A DNA stretch of 64,000 bases from Actinomycetospora lemnae (GTDB taxonomy: Bacteria; Actinomycetota; Actinomycetes; Mycobacteriales; Pseudonocardiaceae): assembly GCF_028737315.1 (NCBI RefSeq), contig NZ_JAQZAO010000017.1, forward strand, positions 1-64,000, given 5' to 3'. This document shows, piece after piece, positions 55,570-64,000 of this stretch (position 1 is the stretch's first letter; the number at the start of each line of letters is the position of its first letter). Below the pieces are notes generated by a model, which was given only the letters and a program-made list of their open reading frames with translations, did not search any database and was not told where the DNA came from. Position numbers and translations under genes: made by a program.

Positions 55570-56739
55570 GTGCCCGTGTCCGTCTCCCGCGCGAGGATCC
55601 TCGCGGCCCTGACGGTGCTGGCTGCGCTGCTGGCAGGGTGCGCGCAGTTCCCGGACGCCGGCCAGGCGCCGTGGCGCGAGCGCCCGGACCTCGGCGCCGA
55701 ACGCGCCCCGCAGCCCCAGCTGCCCGAGACCGGCGAGCCCACGCCCGCCCCGAACTCCGGCGGGCCGTCGGTGCCGCCGCCGTGCGTCGACCCGGACCCG
55801 CAGGTCGTCGCCACCTGCCTCGCGCCGCTCTCGGCCGTCGTGACCCTGCCCGGCGGACAGGCGGCGCTGGTGGCCGAGCGCACCACCGGGCGCATCCTGC
55901 GCGTCGCCCCCGACGAGCCGCCGGAGCCGGTGGCGACCGTGCCCGTCGACGCGGCCGGGGACGGCGGGCTCACCGGTCTCACGCTCTCCCCCACCTACGC
56001 CGAGGACCAGCTCCTGTACGCCTACGCCACCACGGGCGGCGGCAACGCCGTGGTGCGCATCGCCCCCGGCGACGTCCCGAAGACCGTGCTGGGCGGCATC
56101 CCGCGCGGGGCCTCGGGCAACCGGGGCGCGGTCGGCGTCGAGCCCGACGGCACGCTGCTGGTCGCGACCGGCGACGGCGGCGACCGGGCCGCGGCGACCT
56201 CGCCGACCTCGCTCGCGGGCAAGCTCCTGCGCATCGACCCGTTCGGGCGCCCCGCGCCGGGCACGCCGGACCCGGCCTCGCCGGTCGTCGGCAGCGGGCT
56301 GCACGCGCCCGGCGACGTCTGCGCCGACCCCGCGACCGGCGTCAGCTGGGTGACCGACCGTGCCGGTCCCCGTGACGTGCTCGTCGCCGTGCGCCCGGGC
56401 GAGGCGCCCGGCCCGGGGGCGGCAGCCGCACCCGCGTGGACCTGGCCGGAGCGGCCGGGCGTGGCCGGGTGCGCGGGGCTGCCCGGGACGCTCGTCGTCG
56501 GGCTGGAGGGCGCGAGCGCGATGTTCGTGCTGCGGCCGACGCCGCAGGGCTCGTTCGTCGGCACCCCGCAGTCGGTGCTGGCCGGCACCTATGGGCGGAT
56601 CACGGCCACGGACGTCGCCTCCGACGGCCTCATCTGGTTCACGACGGCCAACAAGGGCGGCGGAGGCCCGGTGACGCCGACCGACGACCGCGTCGTGCGC
56701 ATCCGGCCGCCGTCGGGCGGGGCGAGCGGGGCGGACTAG
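55570..56739 (+). CDS. Lipoprotein, PQQ-type sugar dehydrogenase-like (LppZ-like)
   Basis: This 389-residue exported lipoprotein has a basic N-terminus, hydrophobic stretch and lipobox LLAGC (Cys24). A Pro-rich linker and a beta-propeller of the glucose/sorbosone dehydrogenase type follow, with GGLTGLTLSPTYAEDQLLY, GTLLVATGDGGDRAAATSPT and SLAGKLLRIDPFGRP. It corresponds in place and type to mycobacterial LppZ between ilvB and gatB. Enzymatic activity is not shown for that group. GTG start. Confidence 0.87.
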   Translation: MPVSVSRARILAALTVLAALLAGCAQFPDAGQAPWRERPDLGAERAPQPQLPETGEPTPAPNSGGPSVPPPCVDPDPQVVATCLAPLSAVVTLPGGQAALVAERTTGRILRVAPDEPPEPVATVPVDAAGDGGLTGLTLSPTYAEDQLLYAYATTGGGNAVVRIAPGDVPKTVLGGIPRGASGNRGAVGVEPDGTLLVATGDGGDRAAATSPTSLAGKLLRIDPFGRPAPGTPDPASPVVGSGLHAPGDVCADPATGVSWVTDRAGPRDVLVAVRPGEAPGPGAAAAPAWTWPERPGVAGCAGLPGTLVVGLEGASAMFVLRPTPQGSFVGTPQSVLAGTYGRITATDVASDGLIWFTTANKGGGGPVTPTDDRVVRIRPPSGGASGAD

Positions 56740-56818
56740 CGGCCCGCGCCGGTGATCGAAGTACCGATACGGACACTCAACGTCTGCGACGGCACTTCGC
56801 TGACACGGCCCGGACGCA

Positions 56819-56863
56819 CCGCGGCCCCGCTCCTCCGGGTGGGCCGGGGGAACGGGGCCGCGG
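56819..56863. terminator. Bidirectional terminator
   Basis: Perfect 11-bp inverted repeat CCGCGGCCCCG (56819-56829) and its complement at 56853-56863 with a 23-base loop. It lies between the convergent lipoprotein and secreted-protein genes. Confidence 0.6.
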
Positions 56864-56901
56864 GCTCGCCCGATCTGGGGAGCGGACCGGGCGGGGTGCG
56901 C

Positions 56902-57390
56902 TCAGCCGAAGGAGAGCACGCTCGAGCCCTGCGCGAGGGCCTCGTCGAGCTGGGCGGCGCCGGCGCCGGTGGCGTCGTGCACCTGGCCCGTGATCTCCGA
57001 GACGGAACCGGAGACCTCCTGCTCGCCGTCGGTCAGCGAGCTGCCGACGGGGACGCCCGCGTCGTTGAGGTGCGTCTGCAGGTCGGAGGTCCCCGCCGAA
57101 GCGATGCGGTTGACCCCGTGCTGGACCTCGGAGGCGTGGCCGCCCACGAACTCCTCGCCACCCTTGACGGTGGTCGGGACGTCGGTCTCGGGCAGCTCCG
57201 CCACGCTGTCGGCGGTGCCGGACACGACGTCGGTGACCGTGCTCGACGTGTTGTCCCAACTCGGCGCCTCGTCGGCGAACGCGAACGACGCCGTCCCGCC
57301 GGTCAGGGCGAGCGCGGCGGCGGCGGTCAGCGCGCCCCGGCCGGCGACCTTGCCGACCGTGCTGGTCTGACGGGCACGGTGTGCACCCAT
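56902..57390 (-). CDS. Secreted protein, unknown function
   Basis: This 162-residue protein has a signal peptide: basic start GAHRARQTSTVGKVAGR, hydrophobic ALTAAAALALTGGTASFAFA, and probable cleavage after residue 39. The mature part is small, acidic and low in hydrophobic residues (TDVVSGTADSVAELPETDV, EITGQVHDATGAGAAQLDEA), with no cysteines. It looks like the short cell-envelope proteins of actinobacteria. The ATG at 57390 has GGAGGG upstream. No family assigned. Confidence 0.75.
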   Translation of the reverse strand: MGAHRARQTSTVGKVAGRGALTAAAALALTGGTASFAFADEAPSWDNTSSTVTDVVSGTADSVAELPETDVPTTVKGGEEFVGGHASEVQHGVNRIASAGTSDLQTHLNDAGVPVGSSLTDGEQEVSGSVSEITGQVHDATGAGAAQLDEALAQGSSVLSFG

Positions 57391-57573
57391 GCGACCCTCC
57401 TGTACTTCGTTCGCACTCGGGGGGAGGACCGGACGGTCGTACAGCAGCGATCCACTGTGACGCCCGGTCGAGAAGCCGCTACACGCTGCTCCCTTAATCC
57501 CCCAACGGAGGGAACTCGTCCGGGTTACGGGTAGATCACGGAAAACACGATCGAGGTCGACGTGCGGGGTCGC

Positions 57574-59094
57574 TCAGCGACAGCGTTCGAGCACCAGCTC
57601 CTGCACGCGAGCGGCGTCCGCCTGACCGCGGGTGGCCTTCATCACGGCGCCGACGATCGCGCCGGCGGCCTTGGTCTTCCCCGCGCGGATCTTCTCGGCG
57701 ATGTCGGGCTGCGCCGCGAGCGCCTCGTCGACCGCGGTGGTCAGCGCGCTCTCGTCGCTGACCACCGCGAGACCACGGCCCGCCACCACGTCGTCGGGCT
57801 CGCCCTCGCCCGCCAGCACCCCGTCGACGACCTGGCGCGCCAGCTTGTTGGTCAGCGTGCCCTCGGCGACGAGCGCCACCACGCGCGCGACCTGCGCGGG
57901 CGTGATCGCGAGCTCCGGCAGCGTCACCCCGGCGGTGTTCGCCTGCTGCGCGAGGTAGGACACCCACCAGGAGCGGGCGGCCTCCGGCGGCGCGCCGGCG
58001 TCGACGGTGTCGGCGACGAGGTCGAGCGCGTCGGCGTTGACGAGGTCACGCAGCTCCTCGTCGGACAGGCCCCACTCGGTCTGGATACGGGCACGCCGCT
58101 CCCACGGGCGCTCGGGCAGGCCCGCGCGCAATGTCTCCACCCAGTCGCGCGACGGCTCGAGCGGCGGGAGGTCGGGCTCCGGGAAGAAGCGGTAGTCCGC
58201 GAACGTCTCCTTCGGGCGCCCCGGCGACGTCGTGCCCGACTGCTCGTCGAAGTGCCGCGTCTCCTGGCGGATCGACCCGCCCGAGAGCAGGACACCCGCG
58301 TGGCGCCCCATCTCGTAGCGCACGGCACGCTCCACCGAGCGCAGCGAGTTCACGTTCTTGGTCTCGGTGCGGGTGCCGAACGTCGAGGAGCCCTTGGGCA
58401 TGAGCGAGACGTTGGCGTCGCAGCGCATCGAGCCCTGGTCCATGCGCACGTCGGAGACGCCGAGCCCGCGCAGCACGTCGCGCAGCGCGGTCACGTAGGC
58501 CCGCGCGACCTCGGGCGCCCGCACGCCCGCCCCGAGGATCGGCTTCGTGACGATCTCGATGAGCGGGACGCCGGAGCGGTTGTAGTCGAGCAGCGAGTGG
58601 TCGGCGCCGTGGATGCGCCCGGTGGCCCCGCCGATGTGCAGGGACTTGCCGGTGTCCTCCTCCATGTGCGCGCGCTCGATCTCCACGCGCCAGGTGGAGC
58701 CGTCGTCGAGCGGCACGTCGAGGTAGCCGTCGAAGACGATCGGGTCCTCGTACTGGGAGATCTGGAAGTTCTTCGGCATGTCCGGGTAGAAGTAGTTCTT
58801 CCGGGCGAAGCCGGAGCGCTCCCGCACGTGGCAGTTCAGCGCCAGGCCGATCTTGATCGCGGACTCGACGGCGGTGCCGTTGAGACGCGGCAGCGAGCCG
58901 GGCAGGCCCAGGCAGACCGGGCAGACGTTGGTGTTGGGCTCGGCGCCGAAGCGGTTGGCGCAGCCGCAGAACATCTTGGTCGCGGTGTTGAGCTCCACGT
59001 GCACCTCGAGACCCAGGACGGGGTCGAAGTGCTCGCAGACCTCCTCCACCGTGTACGGGGCGGACTCGACGCCGGGGTTGGTCACTGCCGTCAT
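57574..59094 (-). CDS. gatB: Aspartyl/glutamyl-tRNA amidotransferase subunit B
   Basis: GatB (506 residues) is the kinase/tRNA-binding part of the enzyme that converts Glu-tRNA-Gln (and Asp-tRNA-Asn) to the amide. It shows [33 protein letters not shown] (zinc Cys pairs), [28 protein letters not shown] and a C-terminal YqeY-like tail ([17 protein letters not shown]). The ATG overlaps the gatA stop. It is the last gene of gatC-A-B. Confidence 0.96.
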   Translation of the reverse strand: MTAVTNPGVESAPYTVEEVCEHFDPVLGLEVHVELNTATKMFCGCANRFGAEPNTNVCPVCLGLPGSLPRLNGTAVESAIKIGLALNCHVRERSGFARKNYFYPDMPKNFQISQYEDPIVFDGYLDVPLDDGSTWRVEIERAHMEEDTGKSLHIGGATGRIHGADHSLLDYNRSGVPLIEIVTKPILGAGVRAPEVARAYVTALRDVLRGLGVSDVRMDQGSMRCDANVSLMPKGSSTFGTRTETKNVNSLRSVERAVRYEMGRHAGVLLSGGSIRQETRHFDEQSGTTSPGRPKETFADYRFFPEPDLPPLEPSRDWVETLRAGLPERPWERRARIQTEWGLSDEELRDLVNADALDLVADTVDAGAPPEAARSWWVSYLAQQANTAGVTLPELAITPAQVARVVALVAEGTLTNKLARQVVDGVLAGEGEPDDVVAGRGLAVVSDESALTTAVDEALAAQPDIAEKIRAGKTKAAGAIVGAVMKATRGQADAARVQELVLERCR

Positions 59095-60623
59095 CGCGAC
59101 GTCTCCAGGGCACGCAGTTCCGGGATGCGGGGGGCGGTGTCGACCGAGGCGCGGGCGACCTCGTAGGCCGCGGCCACCCGGTAGGCACGGTCGTCGGCGA
59201 GCGCCGGGGCCATGACCTGCAGGCCGACGGGCAGCCCGTCGTCGGCCGAGCGCCCGCACGGCACCGACAGGGCCGCGTTGCCGGCCAGGTTCGACGGGAT
59301 CGTGCAGAGGTCGGCGAGGTACATGGCCAGCGGGTCGTCCACCCGCTCGCCGATGGCGAACGCGGTGGTCGGCGTCGTCGGCGAGATGAGCACGTCGCAG
59401 GTCTCGAACGCGGCGGTGAAGTCGCGGACGATGAGCGTGCGCGCCTTCTGCGCCTTGCCGTAGAGCGCGTCGTACGAGCCGGCCGACAGCGCGTGGGTGC
59501 CGATCATGATGCGGCGCTTCACCTCGGCGCCGAAGCCGGCCTCGCGCGTCAGCGACATGACCTCGTCGCTCGCTCGCTCGCCGTCGTCGCCGACCCGCAG
59601 GCCGTAGCGCATGGCGTCGAAGCGGGCGAGGTTGCTCGACGCCTCGCTGGGGGCGATGAGGTAGTAGGCCGGCAGCGCGTAGGCGAACGACGGGCACGAG
59701 ACCTCGACGACCTCGGCGCCCAGCTCGCCGAGCAGCCGCACCGCGTCGGTGAACGCCGCGAGCACGCCGGGCTGGTAGCCCTCGCCGGAGAACTGGGTGA
59801 CGACGCCGATGCGCACGCCGGCGAGGTCGCCGCGGGCGCCCGCCTCCGCGGCCTCGACCACGGGCGGCAGGGGCGCGCCGACCGAGGTCTGGTCGTTCTT
59901 GTCCTGCCCGCCGATGACCTCGTGCAGCAGCGCGGCGTCGAGCACCGAGCGCGCGCACGGGCCGATCTGGTCCAGCGACGACGAGAACGCCACGAGCCCG
60001 TAGCGCGAGACCGTGCCGTAGGTCGGCTTGACCCCGACGGTGCCGGTGACCGCGCCGGGCTGGCGGATCGAGCCGCCGGTGTCCGACCCGAGCGCGAGCG
60101 GTGCCTCGCCCGCCGCGACCGCCGACGACGAGCCGCCGCCGGAGCCGCCGGGGATGCGCGTGAGGTCCCACGGGTTGCGGCTGGGGCCGAACGCGGAGTT
60201 CTCGGTCGAGCTGCCCATGGCGAACTCGTCGAGGTTGGTCTTGCCCAGCGGCACCAGGCCCGCGGCGCGCAGCCGGGCCACGACGGTGGCGTCGTACGGC
60301 GGGCGCCAGCCCTCGAGGATGCGCGACGCGCACGTCGTCGGCATGTCGGTGGTGGTGAGGTTGTCCTTGAGCGCGATCGGGACCCCCGCCAGCGGGGAGG
60401 CGGGCGTGCCCTCGGCGATCGCGCGGTCGGCGGCCTCGGCGGCGGCGAGCGCGCCGTCGGCGTCGATGTGCAGGAACGCGTGCACGCCGCTCTCGGCGGG
60501 CCCGTCCACGGCCTCGATGCGCTCCAGGTGCGCGCGCGTGACCTCGACCGACGACACCTCGCGGGCGTGGATGCGCCGGGCGAGCTCGGCGGCGTCCAGG
60601 GAGATCAGCTCGGACCCCGTCAT
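59091..60623 (-). CDS. gatA: Aspartyl/glutamyl-tRNA amidotransferase subunit A
   Basis: GatA (510 residues) is the amidase subunit that releases ammonia from glutamine. The Ser-cis-Ser-Lys triad is visible: Lys in [11 protein letters not shown], cis-Ser/Ser in [15 protein letters not shown] and [12 protein letters not shown]. The ATG at 60623 overlaps the gatC stop by one base (TGATG). The presence of a tRNA-Gln gene and no glutaminyl-tRNA synthetase in the window fits the indirect route. Confidence 0.96.
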   Translation of the reverse strand: MTGSELISLDAAELARRIHAREVSSVEVTRAHLERIEAVDGPAESGVHAFLHIDADGALAAAEAADRAIAEGTPASPLAGVPIALKDNLTTTDMPTTCASRILEGWRPPYDATVVARLRAAGLVPLGKTNLDEFAMGSSTENSAFGPSRNPWDLTRIPGGSGGGSSSAVAAGEAPLALGSDTGGSIRQPGAVTGTVGVKPTYGTVSRYGLVAFSSSLDQIGPCARSVLDAALLHEVIGGQDKNDQTSVGAPLPPVVEAAEAGARGDLAGVRIGVVTQFSGEGYQPGVLAAFTDAVRLLGELGAEVVEVSCPSFAYALPAYYLIAPSEASSNLARFDAMRYGLRVGDDGERASDEVMSLTREAGFGAEVKRRIMIGTHALSAGSYDALYGKAQKARTLIVRDFTAAFETCDVLISPTTPTTAFAIGERVDDPLAMYLADLCTIPSNLAGNAALSVPCGRSADDGLPVGLQVMAPALADDRAYRVAAAYEVARASVDTAPRIPELRALETSR

Positions 60624-60919
60624 CACAGCTCCTCCCCCAGGATGCGCGGCACGCGGAAGCGGCCCTCCTCGGCGGCGGGCGCGCCGGCGAGCGCGACGTC
60701 CCGCGGCAGCGACGGCTCGGTCTCGTCCGGGCGCAGCACGTTCGTCTGCGGCACCACCTGCGCGGTCGGCGGGACGTCGTCGGGGATCTCGCCGACCTTC
60801 GACACCGTGTCGACGATGGCGTCGATCTGTCCCGAGAACAGGTCCAGCTCGGCGTCGGAGACGGCGAGCCGGGCCAGCCGGGCGAGGTGGGCGACGTCGT
60901 CGCGGGTGATGTCGGACAT
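60623..60919 (-). CDS. gatC: Aspartyl/glutamyl-tRNA amidotransferase subunit C
   Basis: GatC (98 residues) is the small subunit that stabilises GatA. It starts [20 protein letters not shown] and has [12 protein letters not shown] and the C-terminal [20 protein letters not shown], all usual. ATG at 60919 with GGAGG upstream. First gene of gatCAB. Confidence 0.95.
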   Translation of the reverse strand: MSDITRDDVAHLARLARLAVSDAELDLFSGQIDAIVDTVSKVGEIPDDVPPTAQVVPQTNVLRPDETEPSLPRDVALAGAPAAEEGRFRVPRILGEEL

Positions 60920-61099
60920 GGTCCTCCGGGTCGTGCGTCTTCTCGGTGGTCGGGCTCCGGTCCGCGTCGACTCCCGGGAGCGCGAACACCCAGTCTAGGA
61001 CCGGGCGCGATCGGGTTCCCGGCGGTCATGCCTGATCATCGCTCGCCCGCGCGGGGGTGGGCCTGGGAGGATGCGCCGGTTCCGGAGTCGAGGAGGGTC

Positions 61100-61759
61100 G
61101 TGACCTACCTGCTGCGCGTGGTGCTGCCCGACCGTCCGGGCATGCTCGGGGCACTCGCCTCGGCACTCGGCGCCGAGGGCGCGGACATCCTGTCCGTCGA
61201 CGTCGTCGAACGCGGGGCCGGATCGGCGGTGGACGACCTCGTCGTCGACATGCCGAGCTCGCGGCCGCCGGACGTGCTCATCACGGCCGCGGAGGCGGTC
61301 AACGGCGTCGTCGTGGAGTCGGTGCGGCCGTTCGCGGGCGCGCTCGACACCACCCGGGAGCTGGAGCTCGTCGAGGCGATCGCCGCGCGACCCGAGGACG
61401 GCGTGTCCCTGCTGGCCGAGGGCGTGCCGCGGCTGTTCCGGTCGGCCTGGGCGCTGGTCACCGAGAGCACCGGCGACGGCGCGCGCGTGCGCCGGGTCGC
61501 GGCGAGCGACGCCGCCCCCGAGACCGAGGCCGTCGAGCTGTCCTGGCTGCCGCTGGACAAGGCGACGGTGCTCGACCCCGCCGGCGGCCACACGGTGCCC
61601 GACGCCTGGACCGACCTCGACACCGAGCTCGCCGCCGCCCCGCTCGGACGCCCGGAGCGCGCCGTCGTCGTCGGCCGCCCCGGGGGTCCCGCCTTCCGGC
61701 CGTCCGAGCTCGCCCGCCTCTCCCACCTGGCCGGGATCGTCGCGACGATCACCGGCTAG
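61100..61759 (+). CDS. ACT domain-containing protein
   Basis: This 219-residue protein has an N-terminal ACT domain (TYLLRVVLPDRPGMLGALAS, GADILSVDVVERGAG) and a C-terminal domain of unknown role. It sits divergent from gatC, as the Rv3013 protein does in mycobacteria. ACT domains bind amino acids, so a sensor function is plausible. The GTG at 61100 is only 3 bases after AGGAGG, and an upstream ATG at 61028 is also in frame, so the start is uncertain. Confidence 0.85.
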   Translation: MTYLLRVVLPDRPGMLGALASALGAEGADILSVDVVERGAGSAVDDLVVDMPSSRPPDVLITAAEAVNGVVVESVRPFAGALDTTRELELVEAIAARPEDGVSLLAEGVPRLFRSAWALVTESTGDGARVRRVAASDAAPETEAVELSWLPLDKATVLDPAGGHTVPDAWTDLDTELAAAPLGRPERAVVVGRPGGPAFRPSELARLSHLAGIVATITG

Positions 61760-61775
61760 GGCCGGCGGTGACCGG

Positions 61776-63167
61776 TCAGGTCGCCGGGAGGATGTTCGTG
61801 TTCCGGTGGAAGACGTTCTCCGGGTCGTACTGCGCCTTGATCCGCTGCAGGCGCGCGTACTTGTCCCCGTAGGCGCTCGGCACGCGGTGGGCGTCGTCGC
61901 CGCCCATGCCGTTGATGTACGCGCCCCGGCCCATCGCGTGCGGCGCGAGGGCGTCGAACAAGCCCCGCACCCAGGCGCGCTCGACCGGGTGCGACTCCTC
62001 GTCCGGGGTCATTCCGATGATGAACACAGCCAGCCGTGGTGAGCGCCCGCCGCTGAACGCGGTGGCGGCGTCCTCGGGGGTGCAGTAGGCACCGGAGAGC
62101 GTGTAGAGGTGCACGACCGACATCGGCGAGGGCATTGCGCCGGCGTGCTCCACGAGGACCTCGAGGGCCCCCTCGGAGATGTCCTCGAGGTAGAGGGACT
62201 TCTCGTAGGCGTACACACCCCACGCGTAGGCCTCGTCGAACATCTGCTGCAACGCCGTGAACGGCATGGGCGTGACCATCTCGAACAGCGGCGGGAGGGC
62301 GCCCCGTACGCGCTCGACCACTGCGCGGTGGCTCTCCTCGGTGCCGAAGCCGACCACGACGAGCGCGAAGCCCTTACGGAAGTGGTGCTCCTCGGGGACG
62401 AAAGGCGCGGGCGGCGCGTGGAGGGCGACAGTCTGGAAGCTGATGTCCGCGGGCAGGTCGGGGATGGTGTTCCGGGCGACGCGCAGCGCATCGGGCGCCT
62501 GGTCCATTCCGTAGAAGAGCAGCGCGAACTCGATCTGCGGGCCCACGGGATGGAGAGCGAACTCGAACGACGTGACGATGCCGAAATTGCCGCCGCCACC
62601 GCGGATCGCCCAGAAGAGATCCGGGTTCTCGTCCGCGGCCACGCGCACGATCCGGCCGTCGGCGAGGACCATCTGCGCCGCGAGGAGGTTGTCGAGCGTC
62701 AGTCCGCCCTGGCGGGTCAGCCAGCCCATCCCGCCACCGAGCGCGATGCCGGCGATCCCTGTGTGCCCGATCTCGCCGCTCGGGAGCGCGAGCCCGTGGA
62801 TCTGCGTCGCCGCGTCGACGTCGCGCAGCAGGGCGCCCGCAGCCACGGTCGCGCGGCGGGCCTCCGCGTCCACCTGGACCGCGTTCATCCGGCTCAGGTC
62901 GATGACGATCCCGGCGTCCCCGACGCACGCCCCCGAGGTGGAGTGGGCGCCGCTGCGCACCGAGATCTCGAGTGACGCCTCGCGCGCGAAGGTCACCGCG
63001 GCCGCCACGTCGTCGGTGGAGGTGCAGTACGCGACGACGGCGGGGCGGCGATCGATGTCGGCGTTCCACACCCGCCGGGCCTCGTCGTAGCCCGGATCGT
63101 CGGGCGTGACGACCGTGCCGGTCATCGCGGTGCGGAGTTCGTCGAGTCGGGACAGGACCTGGGTCAT
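61776..63167 (-). CDS. FAD-binding oxidoreductase, berberine bridge type
   Basis: This 463-residue flavoenzyme has a PCMH-type FAD domain with the FAD-attaching His75 in VRSGAHSTSG. The usual second attachment Cys is absent, since the segment reads GGMGWLTRQGGLTLDNLL where bicovalent enzymes have Cys before DNL. A substrate domain and a C-terminal BBE segment (ARLQRIKAQYDPENVFHRN) follow. The substrate is unknown. Such enzymes oxidise alcohols, sugars or alkaloid-like compounds. ATG at 63167, convergent with the ACT gene. Confidence 0.92.
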   Translation of the reverse strand: MTQVLSRLDELRTAMTGTVVTPDDPGYDEARRVWNADIDRRPAVVAYCTSTDDVAAAVTFAREASLEISVRSGAHSTSGACVGDAGIVIDLSRMNAVQVDAEARRATVAAGALLRDVDAATQIHGLALPSGEIGHTGIAGIALGGGMGWLTRQGGLTLDNLLAAQMVLADGRIVRVAADENPDLFWAIRGGGGNFGIVTSFEFALHPVGPQIEFALLFYGMDQAPDALRVARNTIPDLPADISFQTVALHAPPAPFVPEEHHFRKGFALVVVGFGTEESHRAVVERVRGALPPLFEMVTPMPFTALQQMFDEAYAWGVYAYEKSLYLEDISEGALEVLVEHAGAMPSPMSVVHLYTLSGAYCTPEDAATAFSGGRSPRLAVFIIGMTPDEESHPVERAWVRGLFDALAPHAMGRGAYINGMGGDDAHRVPSAYGDKYARLQRIKAQYDPENVFHRNTNILPAT

Positions 63168-63261
63168 GGGTGGCCTCCGTTCGGCGCCGGAGGGACGACG
63201 GTAGAAGGCTCTCCGTAGTCTCGTAGTGCCCTGAAAGGGTGGTTATCTGCGCCATTCTCGA

Positions 63262-63276
63262 AATTGAACGTCAATT
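63262..63276. promoter_or_regulatory. Small inverted repeat upstream of the flavoenzyme
   Basis: AATTGA (63262-63267) and TCAATT (63271-63276) around ACG form an AT-rich inverted repeat about 95 bases before the flavoenzyme start. On the minus strand it contains TTGACG. It may be an operator or -35. No good -10 at the right distance is seen. Confidence 0.3.
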
Positions 63277-63373
63277 CGATGACGCTTTGTGTATTTCCGT
63301 CTCCGAAGGGCGCCCGGGACGCCGCAGGGTGTGCGATCAGGCGCGGAGTGGCATCTGCCCGAGGACAGGAGCG

Positions 63374-64000
63374 TCAGCGGCGGTGCTCGGCGCGCGAGCC
63401 CGGCCACAGGCCCGACGAGCGCAGCCCGCCACCGCGCGCGCCGCCGTTGCGGCGCCGCTCGTAGCGCCCGCCGACGTCGTGGCCCAGCGCGTAGCGCACG
63501 AGCTCTTCGTTGCCCGTCGCGAGCCAGGTGCCGTCGGGGCCCTTGAGCGTGTCCTCGAAGCCGATGCGGGTGTCGAGGTTGTTGCGCTTGGCGTACTCGA
63601 GCACCGGCCAGGCGCCCGCCTCCTCGCCGTGCAGGAGGATCGGCGCCGGCACGGGTCCCAGCGCCTTGAGGATGCGCACGGCCTCGGCGACGGCGGTGTC
63701 CGGGTCGGTGACGGTGACCTCGGCGAGCACCCGCACCGTGCCGCGCGGAAGGCCGGCCTGCTTGAGCTGCACGGCGTCGCCCGTGGTCCACACCCCCAGC
63801 TCGACGCCGATGTCCACCGCGTCGAGGGCCGCGCAGACCCGCTGCCAGCCGCGCTCGTGCACGTTCACCGACGCGACGTCCGGGCGGGCGTGGCGGGGCA
63901 GGCGGCCCCACTGGCCGATGATCTCGGTGCGTTTGAGGGGGTCCGGCTCGACCCAGCGCGCGGTGGTGACGCCGATCTCGAGCTCGGGCGCCTCGCGACG
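63374..64000 (-). CDS. BKACE (3-keto-5-aminohexanoate cleavage-type) protein, partial
   Basis: The gene runs off the window, so only the last 208 codons are present. Visible features are a TIM-barrel pattern with LEIGVTTARWVEPDPLKR, VASVNVHERGW, GVELGVWTTGDAVQLKQAG, PAPILLHGEEAGAWPVLEYA and TRIGFEDTLKGPDGTWL. These match BKACE enzymes, which cleave beta-keto acids with acetyl-CoA. The tail after YALGHDVGGRYE is Arg/Gly-rich (RRNGGARGGG and onward) and atypical. The true start is beyond base 64000. Confidence 0.85.
   Translation of the reverse strand, partial: RREAPELEIGVTTARWVEPDPLKRTEIIGQWGRLPRHARPDVASVNVHERGWQRVCAALDAVDIGVELGVWTTGDAVQLKQAGLPRGTVRVLAEVTVTDPDTAVAEAVRILKALGPVPAPILLHGEEAGAWPVLEYAKRNNLDTRIGFEDTLKGPDGTWLATGNEELVRYALGHDVGGRYERRRNGGARGGGLRSSGLWPGSRAEHRR

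Overview
The window is very GC-rich, densely packed DNA with many GTG starts and 1-4 base stop/start overlaps, typical of an actinobacterium. A class I lysyl-tRNA synthetase and a gene order from leuB-serA-ilvCNB through a LppZ-like lipoprotein to gatBAC and an ACT-domain protein, resembling the Mycobacterium tuberculosis backbone, suggest Pseudonocardiales or a close relative. The genus is inference. No rRNA, CRISPR array, insertion sequence or prophage was seen.

Region 1 (about 0-13.4 kb) is a one-carbon and N-methyl amine catabolic island. A minus-strand operon glyA-soxB-soxD-soxA-soxG-dmg-fchA-like encodes serine hydroxymethyltransferase, heterotetrameric sarcosine oxidase, dimethylglycine oxidase and a folate cyclohydrolase-like protein. 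A second minus-strand operon holds sdaA-purU. Together they can take dimethylglycine through sarcosine, glycine and serine to pyruvate, and dispose of folate-bound one-carbon units as formate. IclR and GntR regulators flank it. At 13.4-16.1 kb lie small membrane proteins, a divergent MarR regulator with a well-formed operator region, and an SRPBCC protein.

Region 2 (16.1-31.0 kb) looks like a complete N-methylglutamate pathway for methylamine: GmaS (a type III glutamine-synthetase relative), MgsABC (glutamate-synthase-like GlxB/C/D) and MgdABCD (a second, diverged SoxBDAG-like set). It also carries an XRE-cupin regulator, a GntR regulator and a six-gene overlapping membrane operon built round an amino-acid/amine permease. 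This is the most interesting part of the window.

Region 3 (31-44.7 kb) is mixed: a GNAT remnant, an S9 peptidase, an EamA transporter, an alpha/beta hydrolase, tRNA-Gln(CTG) and tRNA-Glu(CTC), ileS, an MHS-type transporter with a CaiB/BaiF CoA-transferase, an AIM24 protein, class I lysS and a fumarylacetoacetate-hydrolase family enzyme.

Region 4 (44.7-64 kb) is amino-acid biosynthetic backbone: leuB, serA, ilvC, ilvN, ilvB with a leader-peptide attenuator, ilvD, a 2-hydroxyacid dehydrogenase, a lipoprotein, a secreted protein, gatB-gatA-gatC and an ACT protein. It ends with a berberine-bridge-type flavoenzyme and a BKACE (3-keto-5-aminohexanoate cleavage-type) gene cut by the window edge. 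A short dispersed repeat sits inside the coding sequence of mgdD, ileS and ilvB.
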